From: Cryobacterium breve
GTDB taxonomy: Bacteria; Actinomycetota; Actinomycetes; Actinomycetales; Microbacteriaceae
Length of the DNA stretch: 64,000 nucleotides
Reading direction: 5' to 3'
NCBI RefSeq assembly: GCF_027594785.1
Contig: NZ_CP075584.1
Span: forward strand, 1,550,001-1,614,000
The notes below the pieces were generated by a model. It did not search any database, was not told where the DNA came from, and was given only the letters and a program-made list of their open reading frames with translations. Below, piece after piece: positions 30,832 to 39,600 of this stretch. The stretch's first letter is position 1, and each line of letters opens with the position of its first letter. Position numbers and translations under genes: made by a program.

Positions 30832-31122
30832 TCACTGGGGGCGGTTCAGTTTCCCGTCGAGCCAGAGCGTGTCGGACGCGTCGCTGTGCGTGGTCCCGGT
30901 CCCGACGTGCTTGGCGTCGATTTTCTCGCCGTTCTTGATGACGTGCACGAGCGCCATCGCGTGGCCTCGGCCCAGGTCGAAGTCCGTCTTCAGCCAGTCG
31001 ACGATCGCCCCGGCTTTCGTGGACGGGTCGTCGAACCCCTTCTCATGGGCGAGGGCGATGAACTCGCGCGGGGTCAGTCCGGTCTTGTCTTCGATGTTGT
31101 CGAGGTATGCCTGGAACGACAT
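30832..31122 (-). CDS. DUF4287 domain protein
   Basis: 96 residues starting MSFQAYLDNIEDKTGLTP. The sequence FIALAHEKGFDDP followed by GAIVDWLKTDFDLGRGHAMALVHVIKNG is the DUF4287 pattern, a small helical domain common in actinobacteria and proteobacteria. Function is unknown. It is monocistronic, 198 bases from the cytochrome b-like gene. Confidence 0.88.
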   Translation of the reverse strand: MSFQAYLDNIEDKTGLTPREFIALAHEKGFDDPSTKAGAIVDWLKTDFDLGRGHAMALVHVIKNGEKIDAKHVGTGTTHSDASDTLWLDGKLNRPQ

Positions 31123-31284
31123 CTCTGCTCCTTCGCCGGTGCTCTCTTCTGCGGCCGCCAACCGTTGCCGCTGCGGACAATTGTTACCCGTGTCTGGGCC
31201 ACAGTCGTCCGCATGGGGAACATTGACGGGCGAGGCACACCCACGAGCAGTCAAGCGCAAAGCGTCGAAGCCGAAACCGAGCCG

Positions 31285-31512
31285 CTATTGCCGTTTACGA
31301 GTCTTCCGCGGCGACACAGTGACCGTCTCGGCATTCTGTGACGACGGATCACCGCCTGATCCCGGAAGAACGACGGGCAGGATGACCGAGGAGGCCGCAC
31401 CGCCCGTCCATCCACTGACGACATCCAGTACAACCAAGAAGACGGTGGCGAGCGCCTGACCAACCGCACGACTCGTTCGGCGAAGTCGTCTGCCTACCCC
31501 GTGAACGCCAGT
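31285..31512 (-). CDS. Possible small membrane protein
   Basis: 75 residues if it starts MTGVHGVGRR at 31512. A basic N-terminus is followed by GQALATVFLVVLDVV and a second hydrophobic stretch. The start has only a weak site, and no family is recognised. It lies just outside the tRNA-Thr element and may be a spurious frame. Confidence 0.3.
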   Translation of the reverse strand, partial: TGVHGVGRRLRRTSRAVGQALATVFLVVLDVVSGWTGGAASSVILPVVLPGSGGDPSSQNAETVTVSPRKTRKRQ

Positions 31513-31552
31513 CATTCGGATCATCCCCCGCTGATCGCGCAAGCATATCGGA

Positions 31553-31654
31553 TCATGACTGCGGGCGATTCCGCGGGAACCGGATCGGCGTGGATCCCAG
31601 TGTTTTCAAGGGTTGTGGGGCCGGCCACGGGACTTGAACCCGTAACCCCCACTT
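31553..31654 (+). repeat. Left att repeat of the tRNA-Thr element
   Basis: About 100 bases match 35323-35424. The 41-base core 31614-31654 is identical to 35384-35424 (the 3' half of tRNA-Thr), and 31580-31654 has only three mismatches. This is the direct repeat left by integration. The homology continues left of the core into what should be chromosomal flank and resembles the right end of the element, which hints at an earlier tandem copy. Confidence 0.88.
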
Positions 31655-31779
31655 GCGTTTTGGCCATTTTCGGCCCAATCACCGGAACGCGCTAGAACCC
31701 TCAGTTCCTTGCTATGACTGGGATCCAGGCCTGTTTGGGATCACCACAGCACGCGCCGAAACTGCCGTGTTTCTCTCGG

Positions 31780-31800
31780 CATCATGACTAAATCATGACT
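31780..31800 (+). repeat. Paired TCATGACT motif, candidate integrase arm site (left)
   Basis: catcatgactaaatcatgac contains two direct TCATGAC copies 11 bases apart. The same 20-mer recurs at 35310-35329, at the other end of the element. Equivalent placement at both ends suggests arm-type integrase binding. Confidence 0.6.
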
Positions 31801-31834
31801 GCCGCGCGGCCTGCATGCCCTCTTGTGAGCGGGT

Positions 31835-31850
31835 GTTTACAATCGTAAAC
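31835..31850 (+). promoter_or_regulatory. Palindromic operator before the toxin-antitoxin pair
   Basis: GTTTAC-aatc-GTAAAC is a perfect inverted repeat ending seven bases before the toxin start codon. Ribbon-helix-helix antitoxins commonly repress their own operon at such a site. That role is inferred. Confidence 0.65.
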
Positions 31851-31857
31851 TTTACGC

Positions 31858-32154
31858 ATGGGGTTCGACGTTGATTGGACGCACGGCCGTGATCACATGT
31901 GGTCGAAGCATCGCGTCTCCGTGACCGAGGCGATGGAAGCGCTGGCTGACGTCGACGCGCAGTGGTTCGACCCGGACCCCAAGAGCACGTCGGGCAACAG
32001 CGCGCGAGTGCTCGGCTATTCGCACACGGCGAGCGCTGTGATCGTGGTCATCCTCGTCCATCGGGATGACCGCACTCAGGCTTGGTGGGGTGCAAATGGA
32101 TGGCGGGCCGGCCCCGCGGACCGACGAACGTATCGAGAAGGGATCGAACAGTGA
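31858..32154 (+). CDS. BrnT-like toxin
   Basis: 98 residues. VDWTHGRDHMWSKHRVSVTEAMEAL, DVDAQWFDPDPKS and the C-terminal RRTYREGIEQ follow the BrnT ribonuclease pattern (lysine/histidine near the N-terminus, FxDP, then a short strand-rich core). The toxin gene precedes its partner, as in BrnTA systems, and overlaps it by four bases. It lies inside the tRNA-Thr element and probably stabilises it. The motifs are weaker than in typical BrnT, so a related DUF4258-like toxin is possible. Confidence 0.72.
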   Translation: MGFDVDWTHGRDHMWSKHRVSVTEAMEALADVDAQWFDPDPKSTSGNSARVLGYSHTASAVIVVILVHRDDRTQAWWGANGWRAGPADRRTYREGIEQ

Positions 32155-32456
32155 GTAACAGCATCCAGAAGCTGATTGAAAATGTCGCCGCCGAGGCAGA
32201 TGCCACGCATGATGAACCGATGCCGGCCGGAGCGACCCCGACCCGTCCCAACAAGTCCGTTCCGGTTGCCGTTCGACTCGCACCCGACGACGTCGCCGTG
32301 ATCGAGACTCTTGCGGACAAGCTCGACGTGCCGGTATCCACCCTCCTGCGCGGCTGGATTCTGGATGCCCTCGCGGCTCACCGTGACGAGTCCGTTGCCA
32401 CCGCGCTCGACAGAGTCACCGCGGACATCCAGCGACTACGCGAGCTCGTCGCCTGA
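32151..32456 (+). CDS. Ribbon-helix-helix antitoxin (BrnA/CopG-like)
   Basis: 101 residues from GTG 32151, whose gtga overlaps the toxin stop. After a polar N-terminal 45 residues comes VAVRLAPDDVAVIETLADKL and VPVSTLLRGWILDALA, a ribbon-helix-helix strand and helices. A helical tail runs to RLRELVA. It should neutralise the BrnT-like toxin and repress from the palindrome at 31835-31850. Confidence 0.72.
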   Translation: MSNSIQKLIENVAAEADATHDEPMPAGATPTRPNKSVPVAVRLAPDDVAVIETLADKLDVPVSTLLRGWILDALAAHRDESVATALDRVTADIQRLRELVA

Positions 32457-32521
32457 CGTCGCCACGAAGCGATCTGTCTCAGGATCGGCGCAAAAGGATG
32501 TCGCCTGACTAGGTTGGTCCC

Positions 32522-33193
32522 ATGTACTTCACTGATCGTGAGCCGATGGACGTTCCACCGCCGCCGACCGTCGACACCGCCGCCAAGATGTTTGGGACGC
32601 CGGTGATTGGCTTTCTTCCGCAGGCCTCCCTTTCCGAACTTGGCGTAGGGACTGTCGGCACATCGACAAACGGTAGCCCGTCCATCCTTGAATCAGTAGC
32701 TATCAGCTACACCCTGTGGAGAAACCCCCAGGATCATGACGATCCCGCCAACTTTGCGGACGTTGATGGAAAAGAGCGCGACTCACTCGAGCGGGAGCCG
32801 AGCAAGCCGTTGCCAGACTGGATGCTGGAGTTCCGGAAGCTGATGCGTTACCCGTCCCTGTGGGAGGCCGTGATGACTACGAGGGTCATGGACACGGAAG
32901 GGCAAACGCCCGAGTCGGTTCTGGTCGCTCACACAAACCACATTCTGATGAATACGTTCCGCGAGCAACGGGTCTTGGGCGAGTTCCCTGGGAATCTTGA
33001 TTCACCCGTGACCGAGCGTCACATCCAGCGCGTCGGGGTTCCGCTCGATGGCGTTGGAGTGCCGGGCCTGCGCATCGACTCCGACCCACACGTCTACTCG
33101 ATAGGGGCCGATCTCGGTGATCGCATCCTGACTGCCGTGGTGGCGCGCGACCACCTTCCGTACGTCACCCTCGCGTTCCAGACACGAGCCTGA
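32522..33193 (+). CDS. Unknown 223-residue protein, mobile-element cargo
   Basis: A soluble protein with no signal peptide or membrane helix. Landmarks are a Pro-rich start MDVPPPPTV, a LEREPSKPLPDWMLEFRKLM stretch, MNTFREQRVLGEFPGNLDS and RIDSDPHVYSIGADLGDRI. I recognise no domain. Its place in a small element with only an integrase and a toxin-antitoxin pair makes an element-maintenance or host-defence role possible; this is context only. Confidence 0.7.
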   Translation: MYFTDREPMDVPPPPTVDTAAKMFGTPVIGFLPQASLSELGVGTVGTSTNGSPSILESVAISYTLWRNPQDHDDPANFADVDGKERDSLEREPSKPLPDWMLEFRKLMRYPSLWEAVMTTRVMDTEGQTPESVLVAHTNHILMNTFREQRVLGEFPGNLDSPVTERHIQRVGVPLDGVGVPGLRIDSDPHVYSIGADLGDRILTAVVARDHLPYVTLAFQTRA

Positions 33194-33492
33194 CACCACA
33201 CCCTCAGGACGGTATGGCTGCACAAGGATCGCGATGCCGCGCAAACGCAGCCTCCCAGTTGCCTCGCAGGCGAGACACTCCGCATCCACGTTTACCCGTG
33301 TCGAATCGTTGGCCGCGCCCATCAAGAGAGGTCGGGCACTGCAGAGGGACGCCAACGGTCGAAGACGATTGCATCCATCTGAGTCGATCGCACGATCATC
33401 AGTGAGTCGACCATCGCCTCATCAATGTACGTCTATTGCGCAACCATCCAGATCTCCGTCTTCGCTGACACCTTGATTCGCTGACCAAACGC

Positions 33493-33590
33493 ATCTTGCT
33501 TTTCTCGTGCGTCTCTCGGTTTTTTGTACTTGTCTTTCTTCTTTCTTTCACATATCTCTTCCCCATAATCTTCTTTCTCTTTCCCTGTCC
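33493..33590 (+). other. AT-rich pyrimidine tract
   Basis: About 100 bases that are strongly T/C-rich and far below the window in GC, containing runs such as cggttttttgtacttgtc and cttcttctttctttcac. It leads directly into the long hairpin at 33577-33692. Easily melted tracts of this kind occur at replication origins. No gene is visible. Confidence 0.55.
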
Positions 33591-33692
33591 CACCGCTACC
33601 CCTTTACTTCCCAACCCCCCACACAATGCCGTTGGGTGTGGGGGGTTGGGAAGCGAGCGCAGCGAGGGGGTCGCGGTGGGACAGGGAAAGAG
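33577..33692. repeat. Long bulged hairpin in the mobile element
   Basis: The outer arms 33577-33596 and 33673-33692 pair perfectly over 20 bases. After one mismatch, five more pairs and an asymmetric bulge, the inner arms 33607-33624 and 33636-33653 pair perfectly over 18 bases around an 11-base loop. In total about 43 pairs fall in 116 bases. No protein reading is convincing. It resembles a single-strand origin or processing structure, but this is only inferred. Confidence 0.85.
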
Positions 33693-33707
33693 GCCCCTTA
33701 CCCGGTC

Positions 33708-33763
33708 GTTTGCCTATTCGCTCTCAACGAATAGCCAAACGAATACCCAAACGAATAGGCAGC
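33708..33763. repeat. Iteron-like 12-bp tandem repeats
   Basis: Three copies begin at 33728, 33740 and 33752: cgaatagccaaa, cgaatacccaaa and cgaataggcagc. An inverted copy (gtttgcctattcg) lies at 33708-33720. Such iterons bind replication initiators or regulators. They lie 16 bases beyond the long hairpin. The remaining 33764-34083 has nothing else I can support except the integrase ribosome site. Confidence 0.75.
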
Positions 33764-34083
33764 CGTCTCGGAGCACCGACGCGTGATCCTTCGCGCCGAC
33801 GAGATCGGATACTCTCCCTTGCTCGAACGCCCCTAATCGTCGTCGCGCATTTCGGCAGAGCAGCGGATGATGCCGTTCAGGCCTAAGTAGGATGTCGACT
33901 CGTTGTCCGCGTTGATGGCCCCACTCATGTACGCCTTGAACTGCACGCTCGGGCAGGTTCACCGGCCTACTTGGCACGTCCTTCGACCGCGTTGGCCGCC
34001 GAATTGAATACCATGCAACCCGCCTTCCTGCGCTGTCGGACCTGAAATGTACGCTCGTCCGCAAGCGATCAAGGAGGAGCCGA

Positions 34084-35328
34084 ATGGCCAGAGCCTGGGT
34101 AATCGATCTGTGGCAAAAGATCGATCCCGAGACCGGCAAGAAGATCCGGACCGAGCGATTCGGCAGCGGCTCACGGTGGCGAGTGGACTGGTACGAGCTC
34201 CAGCCCGACGGAACGAAGCGACTCCGTTCCCGCACCTTCCCGATCAAGGCGGGCGCAGAAGAGTTCGCGACCCGCACGGACCACGAGACTCGGGCGGGCA
34301 GCTACCGGCCCGTCGAGTTCGGCCGCAAGCCCTTCGTGCGGGCGTCAGAGTCGTGGCTGGCCGGCAAGAAGAAGATCAAGCCCTCAACCCGCCACAGCTA
34401 CGACCGTGACCTGCGCACGCACATCCTGCCCCGCTGGGGCGCGGTCGCCATCGGCTCGATCACACGGCACGACATCGAGACCTGGGTGACTCAGCTGCAG
34501 GACGGCTCAGCACCCGTCAACTTCCTCGGTGAGCACCCGCGCCAGGCATCGGGTCTCAGTGCTGCCAGCATCGACCGCCTGTTCGCGATCACCAGCGCCG
34601 TGCTCAGCTACTCCCACAAGGCTGGCTGGCTACCGGTCAACCCGGCCAACGGTGTCGAGCTGCCGACCATTCTGCGCGCGCACCACATCTACCTGAGCTA
34701 TGCCGAGGTCGAGCTGCTCGCCGACGCGGCCTTCGCAGCAACGTCCGACGAGACCGACCGGGTGCTCATCCACACGCTCGCGTACACGGGCATGCGCATC
34801 AACGAGGCGCTCGCGCTCACCGTCGACGATCTGCGCCTGGAGACCCGCCGGGCGACGGTCAAGGCCACCTGGTCCCTCAACGCTGCCGGAGAGCGCGTCA
34901 CGGGCACGCCCAAGACCGGATCGACCCGTGTCGTGCCCCTACAGCCCTTCCTCGTCGACGAACTGCGGGCGCTAATCGTGGGCCGCTCCCCCGGCTCCTA
35001 CGTCTTCCAGGGACCACGGGGCGGGCCGATCCACGATCACAACTGGCGGAGCCGCACGTGGCGCCTGGCGGTCCTGGGCTCCGGCCTCGACATTCCAGGC
35101 CTGACCCCGCACAAGCTGCGCCACACGGCCGCGTCTGCCGCTGTCGCCGCCGGCGCCGACGTGCTCGTTCTGCAGCAAATGCTCGGGCACCGGGACGCGG
35201 CCGAGACGTTGAACACCTACGGGCATCTCTGGCCCGACCGCCTCGACGAGGTGACGGATGCCGTCGGCCGTGCTCGCGACGCGGCGCTCGCGGCCCGGCC
35301 GTCGTTTCTCATCATGACTAAATCATGA
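34084..35328 (+). CDS. int: Tyrosine recombinase (integrase) of the tRNA-Thr element
   Basis: 414 residues behind an aaggagg ribosome site. An N-terminal arm-binding domain precedes a core-binding domain (about 90-190) and a catalytic domain. The latter has Arg in TGMRINEALALTVDDL, HxxR in TPHKLRHTAASAA, LGH and the nucleophile Tyr in LNTYGHLWPD. The gene ends 55 bases from the 3' end of tRNA-Thr, which it presumably uses as attB. Its last codons lie within the tcatgac repeat that recurs at the left end of the element. No excisionase is recognisable. Confidence 0.95.
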   Translation: MARAWVIDLWQKIDPETGKKIRTERFGSGSRWRVDWYELQPDGTKRLRSRTFPIKAGAEEFATRTDHETRAGSYRPVEFGRKPFVRASESWLAGKKKIKPSTRHSYDRDLRTHILPRWGAVAIGSITRHDIETWVTQLQDGSAPVNFLGEHPRQASGLSAASIDRLFAITSAVLSYSHKAGWLPVNPANGVELPTILRAHHIYLSYAEVELLADAAFAATSDETDRVLIHTLAYTGMRINEALALTVDDLRLETRRATVKATWSLNAAGERVTGTPKTGSTRVVPLQPFLVDELRALIVGRSPGSYVFQGPRGGPIHDHNWRSRTWRLAVLGSGLDIPGLTPHKLRHTAASAAVAAGADVLVLQQMLGHRDAAETLNTYGHLWPDRLDEVTDAVGRARDAALAARPSFLIMTKS

Positions 35329-35329
35329 C
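35310..35329 (+). repeat. Paired TCATGACT motif, candidate integrase arm site (right)
   Basis: Identical to 31780-31799. Here it overlaps the stop codon of the integrase gene, about 55 bases from the att core. Confidence 0.6.
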
Positions 35330-35424
35330 CGCGGCGGATTCCGTGAGACTCGGATCGGTGTGGATCCCAGTGTTTTCACGGGGTGTGGGGCCGGCCACGG
35401 GACTTGAACCCGTAACCCCCACTT
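35323..35424 (+). repeat. Right att repeat of the tRNA-Thr element
   Basis: The partner of 31553-31654, ending within the anticodon stem of tRNA-Thr. The tRNA on this side is intact, so the element lies 3' to a functional tRNA gene. Confidence 0.88.
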
Positions 35425-35461
35425 TACAAGAGTGGTGCGCTACCAATTGCGCCAGGCCGGC
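35386..35461 (-). tRNA. tRNA-Thr (anticodon TGT)
   Basis: The acceptor gccggcc pairs with ggccggc. The D arm has gcgcaattggtagcgc, the anticodon stem and loop are ccact-ctTGTaa-agtgg, the T arm is acggg-ttcaagt-cccgt and CCA is encoded. The discriminator base reads C, which is odd. It is the integration site of the 31.6-35.4 kb element. Confidence 0.93.
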
Positions 35462-35583
35462 ATGAGGCGGATTCCCGCCTCGGTCCCCCATCCTAAATGA
35501 CGAACGGGGTCTCCGGGGCCAGACCGGCAGCATCCGCCCGACGGGAACCGCCTACGAAGGAAAAGCGGCAGTCCGGACGGGGA

Positions 35584-36498
35584 TCAGCCGGCCGGGGTCG
35601 GCGTGGGAGTGGGGGTCGACGTCGAGTAGGTCTCGCCGGCGGACTGCAGCACGAATGCGGCGAATTCCTTGGGGTCATCGAGTGCACCCGAGTACTGCTT
35701 GCCGTTCACCAGCACCGTCGGCGTGCCGGTCACGGCCTCGACAGTGGTGTTGGGCAATGGACCGGACAGCGCCCGGTTGGTCGCGGCGACCACCCAGGCC
35801 TTGTAGCGCACGTCCGTGATGCAGGTGTCGATCTCCGAGACGGATGACGCGACTCCGGAGCTCGTCACGAGCCCCATGATCGCTGCATCGTCCAGCCCTG
35901 CCGTTGCTTCCTTCGGCTGGTTGGCGAACAGTGCGGCGTTGAAGGCGAAGAAGTCATTGGGAGAATAGTTGGCGACGCACGCGGCAGCGTTCGCCGATCG
36001 GAGCGAGTACTGGGTGCCGGCTGACTTGCTGGTCAGAATTGAGATCGGGTGGATCTCGAGCGTTGCGGCGCCCGAGGTGACCCATTTCACGATCTGGTCG
36101 CTGTTGGTTTTCTCGAACTGGCCGCAGAACGGGCAGAGGTAGTCGACGTACACGCGGATGTCGGCGACGGTTCCGGTCGCGTCCGGTGTGGACGGGACCG
36201 CGTCTGCGCCGGCCTTGAGAGCGGTGGTTGCCGTGACCTTCATACCCTCGCCGATGAGGATGCCGTCGCTGGCCATGTTTGCGGGCCCGGGGCCTGCGGG
36301 ACGGATCGAGTTCATGACGACGAGCGCGATAACGGCGACGATCGCGAGTGCGACCACCAGGATGCCGCCCTGCAGCAGGAACCGATTGCGACGGTTCTTC
36401 TTCTTCTGCTCGACACGCAGCTGGGTAGCCTTCGTGCGGACCGCGTCGCGTCGCTTATTTCGGGAAGGTCGACTCTCGCCAGATCCGCCAATTGTCAT
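35584..36498 (-). CDS. DsbA-family thiol oxidoreductase, membrane-anchored
   Basis: 304 residues starting MTIGGSGESRPSRNKRR. A basic cytoplasmic segment and one membrane helix (about 45-65) are followed by an extracytoplasmic thioredoxin fold of the DsbA/DSBA_2 type, with active site CPFC in VDYLCPFCGQFEK and the cis-Pro loop GTPTVLVNGK. The C-terminus is a Thr-Pro repeat. It probably makes or breaks disulfides in exported proteins. It faces the tRNA-Thr gene; the upstream gene is divergent. Confidence 0.9.
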   Translation of the reverse strand: MTIGGSGESRPSRNKRRDAVRTKATQLRVEQKKKNRRNRFLLQGGILVVALAIVAVIALVVMNSIRPAGPGPANMASDGILIGEGMKVTATTALKAGADAVPSTPDATGTVADIRVYVDYLCPFCGQFEKTNSDQIVKWVTSGAATLEIHPISILTSKSAGTQYSLRSANAAACVANYSPNDFFAFNAALFANQPKEATAGLDDAAIMGLVTSSGVASSVSEIDTCITDVRYKAWVVAATNRALSGPLPNTTVEAVTGTPTVLVNGKQYSGALDDPKEFAAFVLQSAGETYSTSTPTPTPTPAG

Positions 36499-36752
36499 GA
36501 ATGCTCGCTTCGGGTAGGTCTCTGTATCGACATTTCCTATGTAAATGCCCTCCAGATAATAGGACTCCAGTCTGGGAAATGACCAGACAGGGGGTGCCGT
36601 GCGGGGCATCCGCCCGACAAAAGCGCCGCAGACCCCCTGTTCGGGCGTGTCATACTGGAACAGTTGGCTCCTGCCATGATGCGCAGGCCGGCACAAATCC
36701 CATCACAACGGATCGTCCGGCACGTACCTGCCGGTGAAGGAGAATACCAAAA

Positions 36753-37850
<1,098 letters not shown>

Positions 37851-37866
37851 TCGACAACGCTTCGAA

Positions 37867-37903
37867 AGAACGGCCGGGCGGGTTCATTCCGCCCGGCCGT
37901 TCT
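37867..37903 (+). terminator. Terminator after the UgpC-type gene
   Basis: agaacggccgggcgg pairs with ccgcccggccgttct over 15 bases around a seven-base loop, ending in TCT. It lies 16 bases after the stop codon. Confidence 0.85.
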
Positions 37904-37927
37904 GCGTCCCCCGGCACGGTCTGCCAG

Positions 37928-37988
37928 CGTGAGGTGTCGCATATCGAGGTTCGCCGGGCCCACGAAGGTCGATATGCGACACCTCACG
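37928..37988. repeat. 20-bp perfect inverted repeat (IR-D)
   Basis: The arms cgtgaggtgtcgcatatcga (37928-37947) and their exact complement (37969-37988) enclose 21 bases that can pair further (ttcg with cgaa). It lies 25 bases after the ugpC terminator, so it is not needed for termination. Role unknown. Confidence 0.85.
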
Positions 37989-38103
37989 GGCCGGGACGAG
38001 CCACAGTCTCACCCCAAGGAAGCGGATGCCGCGACCCGGAACAGCCCCTGTCGGCGCGGGGCATCGGGCCCCGGCCGCTGACCCGCACCGGTAGGCTCGA
38101 TCC

Positions 38104-39426
38104 ATGAGCGGTTCTGTCAATATCACCTCGGCCACGGCCGACCCGGCCCTCCTCGACCTGCCCTGGCACCTTCCGCTGGATGCCTGGCCGAACGAGAACA
38201 TCGCGGCCCTGCCGAAGGGCCTCTCACGTCACCTCGTGCGGTTCGCTCACCTCAGTGGTCGCGTCGTCGCAATCAAGGAAACCACGAGCGAGATGGCTAA
38301 GCGCGAGTACGAGATGCTCCGCACCCTGCAAAGTCTCGAGATCCCGTGCGTCGAGCCGCTCGCCGTGATCACGAACCGCACCAACGAAGACGGCGAGCCG
38401 CTGAACTCGGTGCTCGTCACCCGGCACCTCAAGTTCTCGCTCCCCTACCGCGCCCTGTACTCGCAGACCCTGCGCCCGACGACGGCGACCCGCCTCGTCG
38501 ACGCCCTCGCCCTGCTGCTCGTGCGCGTGCACATGGCCGGCCTGTTCTGGGGTGATGTCTCGCTCTCGAACACGCTGTTCCGCCGCGACGCGGGCGCCTT
38601 CGCCGCCTACCTCGTCGACGCGGAGACCGGTCAGCTCTACCCGGGCGGCCTGTCCAAGGGTCAGCGCGAGAACGACCTCGAGATCGCCAGGGTCAACATC
38701 GCCGGCGAGCTGATGGACCTCGAGGCCGGCGGCCGTGCCGCAGACGAGCTCGACCCGATCCGGGTCAGCAACGGCATCGTGAACGCCTACCGGCTGCTCT
38801 GGACCGAGCTGACCGGCTCCGAATCCTTCGCGAGCTCCGAGCGCTGGCGTATCACCGAGCGTGTCGAGCGTCTGAACGACCTCGGCTTCGACATCGAGGA
38901 ACTCGCCATCAAGACGGATGCGACCGGCTCTACCGTGCGCATCCAGCCCAAGGTCGTCGACGCCGGGCACCACCAGCGCCGTCTGCTGCGCCTGACCGGC
39001 CTCGACGCCGAGGAGAACCAGGCCCGGCGCCTGCTCAACGACCTGGACGCGTATCGCCTCGCATACGGCGACCCGGCGAGCGACGAGGAAGCCCTCGCCC
39101 ACGAGTGGGTCGTCCGGGTCTTCGAACCGGTGATCCGCGCGATTCCGCGCGACCTCAAGGGCAAGCTCGAGCCGGCAGAGGTGTTCCACCAGCTGCTCGA
39201 CCACCGCTGGTACATGGCCCAGAACCAGTCCAGGGACATCCCGCTCGCCGAAGCGGTCACGTCCTACGTGCAGGATGTCCTGCGTCACCGCCGCGACGAG
39301 GCGACCGTGATCGAACCCGCGACCGGGTCCATCACGCTTCCGATCGACGTCACAAACGACGACGTCGCCGCAGCCGCCGGCGACACGAGCGCCGACGACG
39401 CTCAGGACTGGCGCCTCAAGGTCTAG
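38104..39426 (+). CDS. DUF4032 / kinase-like protein
   Basis: 440 residues. The first half resembles a lipopolysaccharide-kinase/InaA-like fold, with GRVVAIKETTSEMAKREYEML (candidate nucleotide lysine), LFWGDVSLSNTLFRRD (catalytic-loop-like D and N) and YLVDAETGQLYPG. The C-terminal half is the actinobacterial DUF4032 region. The substrate is unknown. A short GC palindrome and IR-B follow before the convergent rlmB gene. Confidence 0.85.
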   Translation: MSGSVNITSATADPALLDLPWHLPLDAWPNENIAALPKGLSRHLVRFAHLSGRVVAIKETTSEMAKREYEMLRTLQSLEIPCVEPLAVITNRTNEDGEPLNSVLVTRHLKFSLPYRALYSQTLRPTTATRLVDALALLLVRVHMAGLFWGDVSLSNTLFRRDAGAFAAYLVDAETGQLYPGGLSKGQRENDLEIARVNIAGELMDLEAGGRAADELDPIRVSNGIVNAYRLLWTELTGSESFASSERWRITERVERLNDLGFDIEELAIKTDATGSTVRIQPKVVDAGHHQRRLLRLTGLDAEENQARRLLNDLDAYRLAYGDPASDEEALAHEWVVRVFEPVIRAIPRDLKGKLEPAEVFHQLLDHRWYMAQNQSRDIPLAEAVTSYVQDVLRHRRDEATVIEPATGSITLPIDVTNDDVAAAAGDTSADDAQDWRLKV

Positions 39427-39437
39427 GGCTCCGGTCC

Positions 39438-39460
39438 GGATGCCGCGACTCGCGGCATCC
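39438..39460 (+). terminator. Short palindrome after the DUF4032 gene
   Basis: ggatgccgcga and tcgcggcatcc pair with one base between them, 11 bases after the stop codon. There is no clear T-run, so terminator status is likely but not proven. Part of it (cgcgactcgcggcatccgct) is shared with IR-A. Confidence 0.6.
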
Positions 39461-39506
39461 GCTTCGGCCCGGCCCCGCAGCAGCAGCACGAGCAACAGCC
39501 GGGCCG

Positions 39507-39599
39507 CCCTAACCAATTCGACGGAGATTTTGCCCGGAAAGCGCTTAAATCACGCTCTCACGTGCAAAAAACTCAAAATCTCCGTCGAATTCGTTAGGG
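39507..39599. repeat. Long inverted repeat between convergent genes (IR-B)
   Basis: Arms of 26 bases (39507-39532 and 39574-39599) pair with a single mismatch around a 41-base loop. The arm ctaaccaattcgacggagat is nearly the same as in IR-C at 59827-59916. The right arm ends two bases before the rlmB stop codon. Confidence 0.88.
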
Positions 39600-39600
39600 G

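Noticed and set aside
28874..30835. A 653-codon open frame on the minus strand
   Set aside because: It is Arg/Ala/Pro-rich and lies in another frame over the cytochrome b-like gene and its neighbours. The overlapped genes have recognisable domains.
33493..33886. Short open frames across the hairpin and iteron region
   Set aside because: They translate to low-complexity or Arg-rich peptides, overlap on both strands, and follow the symmetry of the repeats rather than codon usage.
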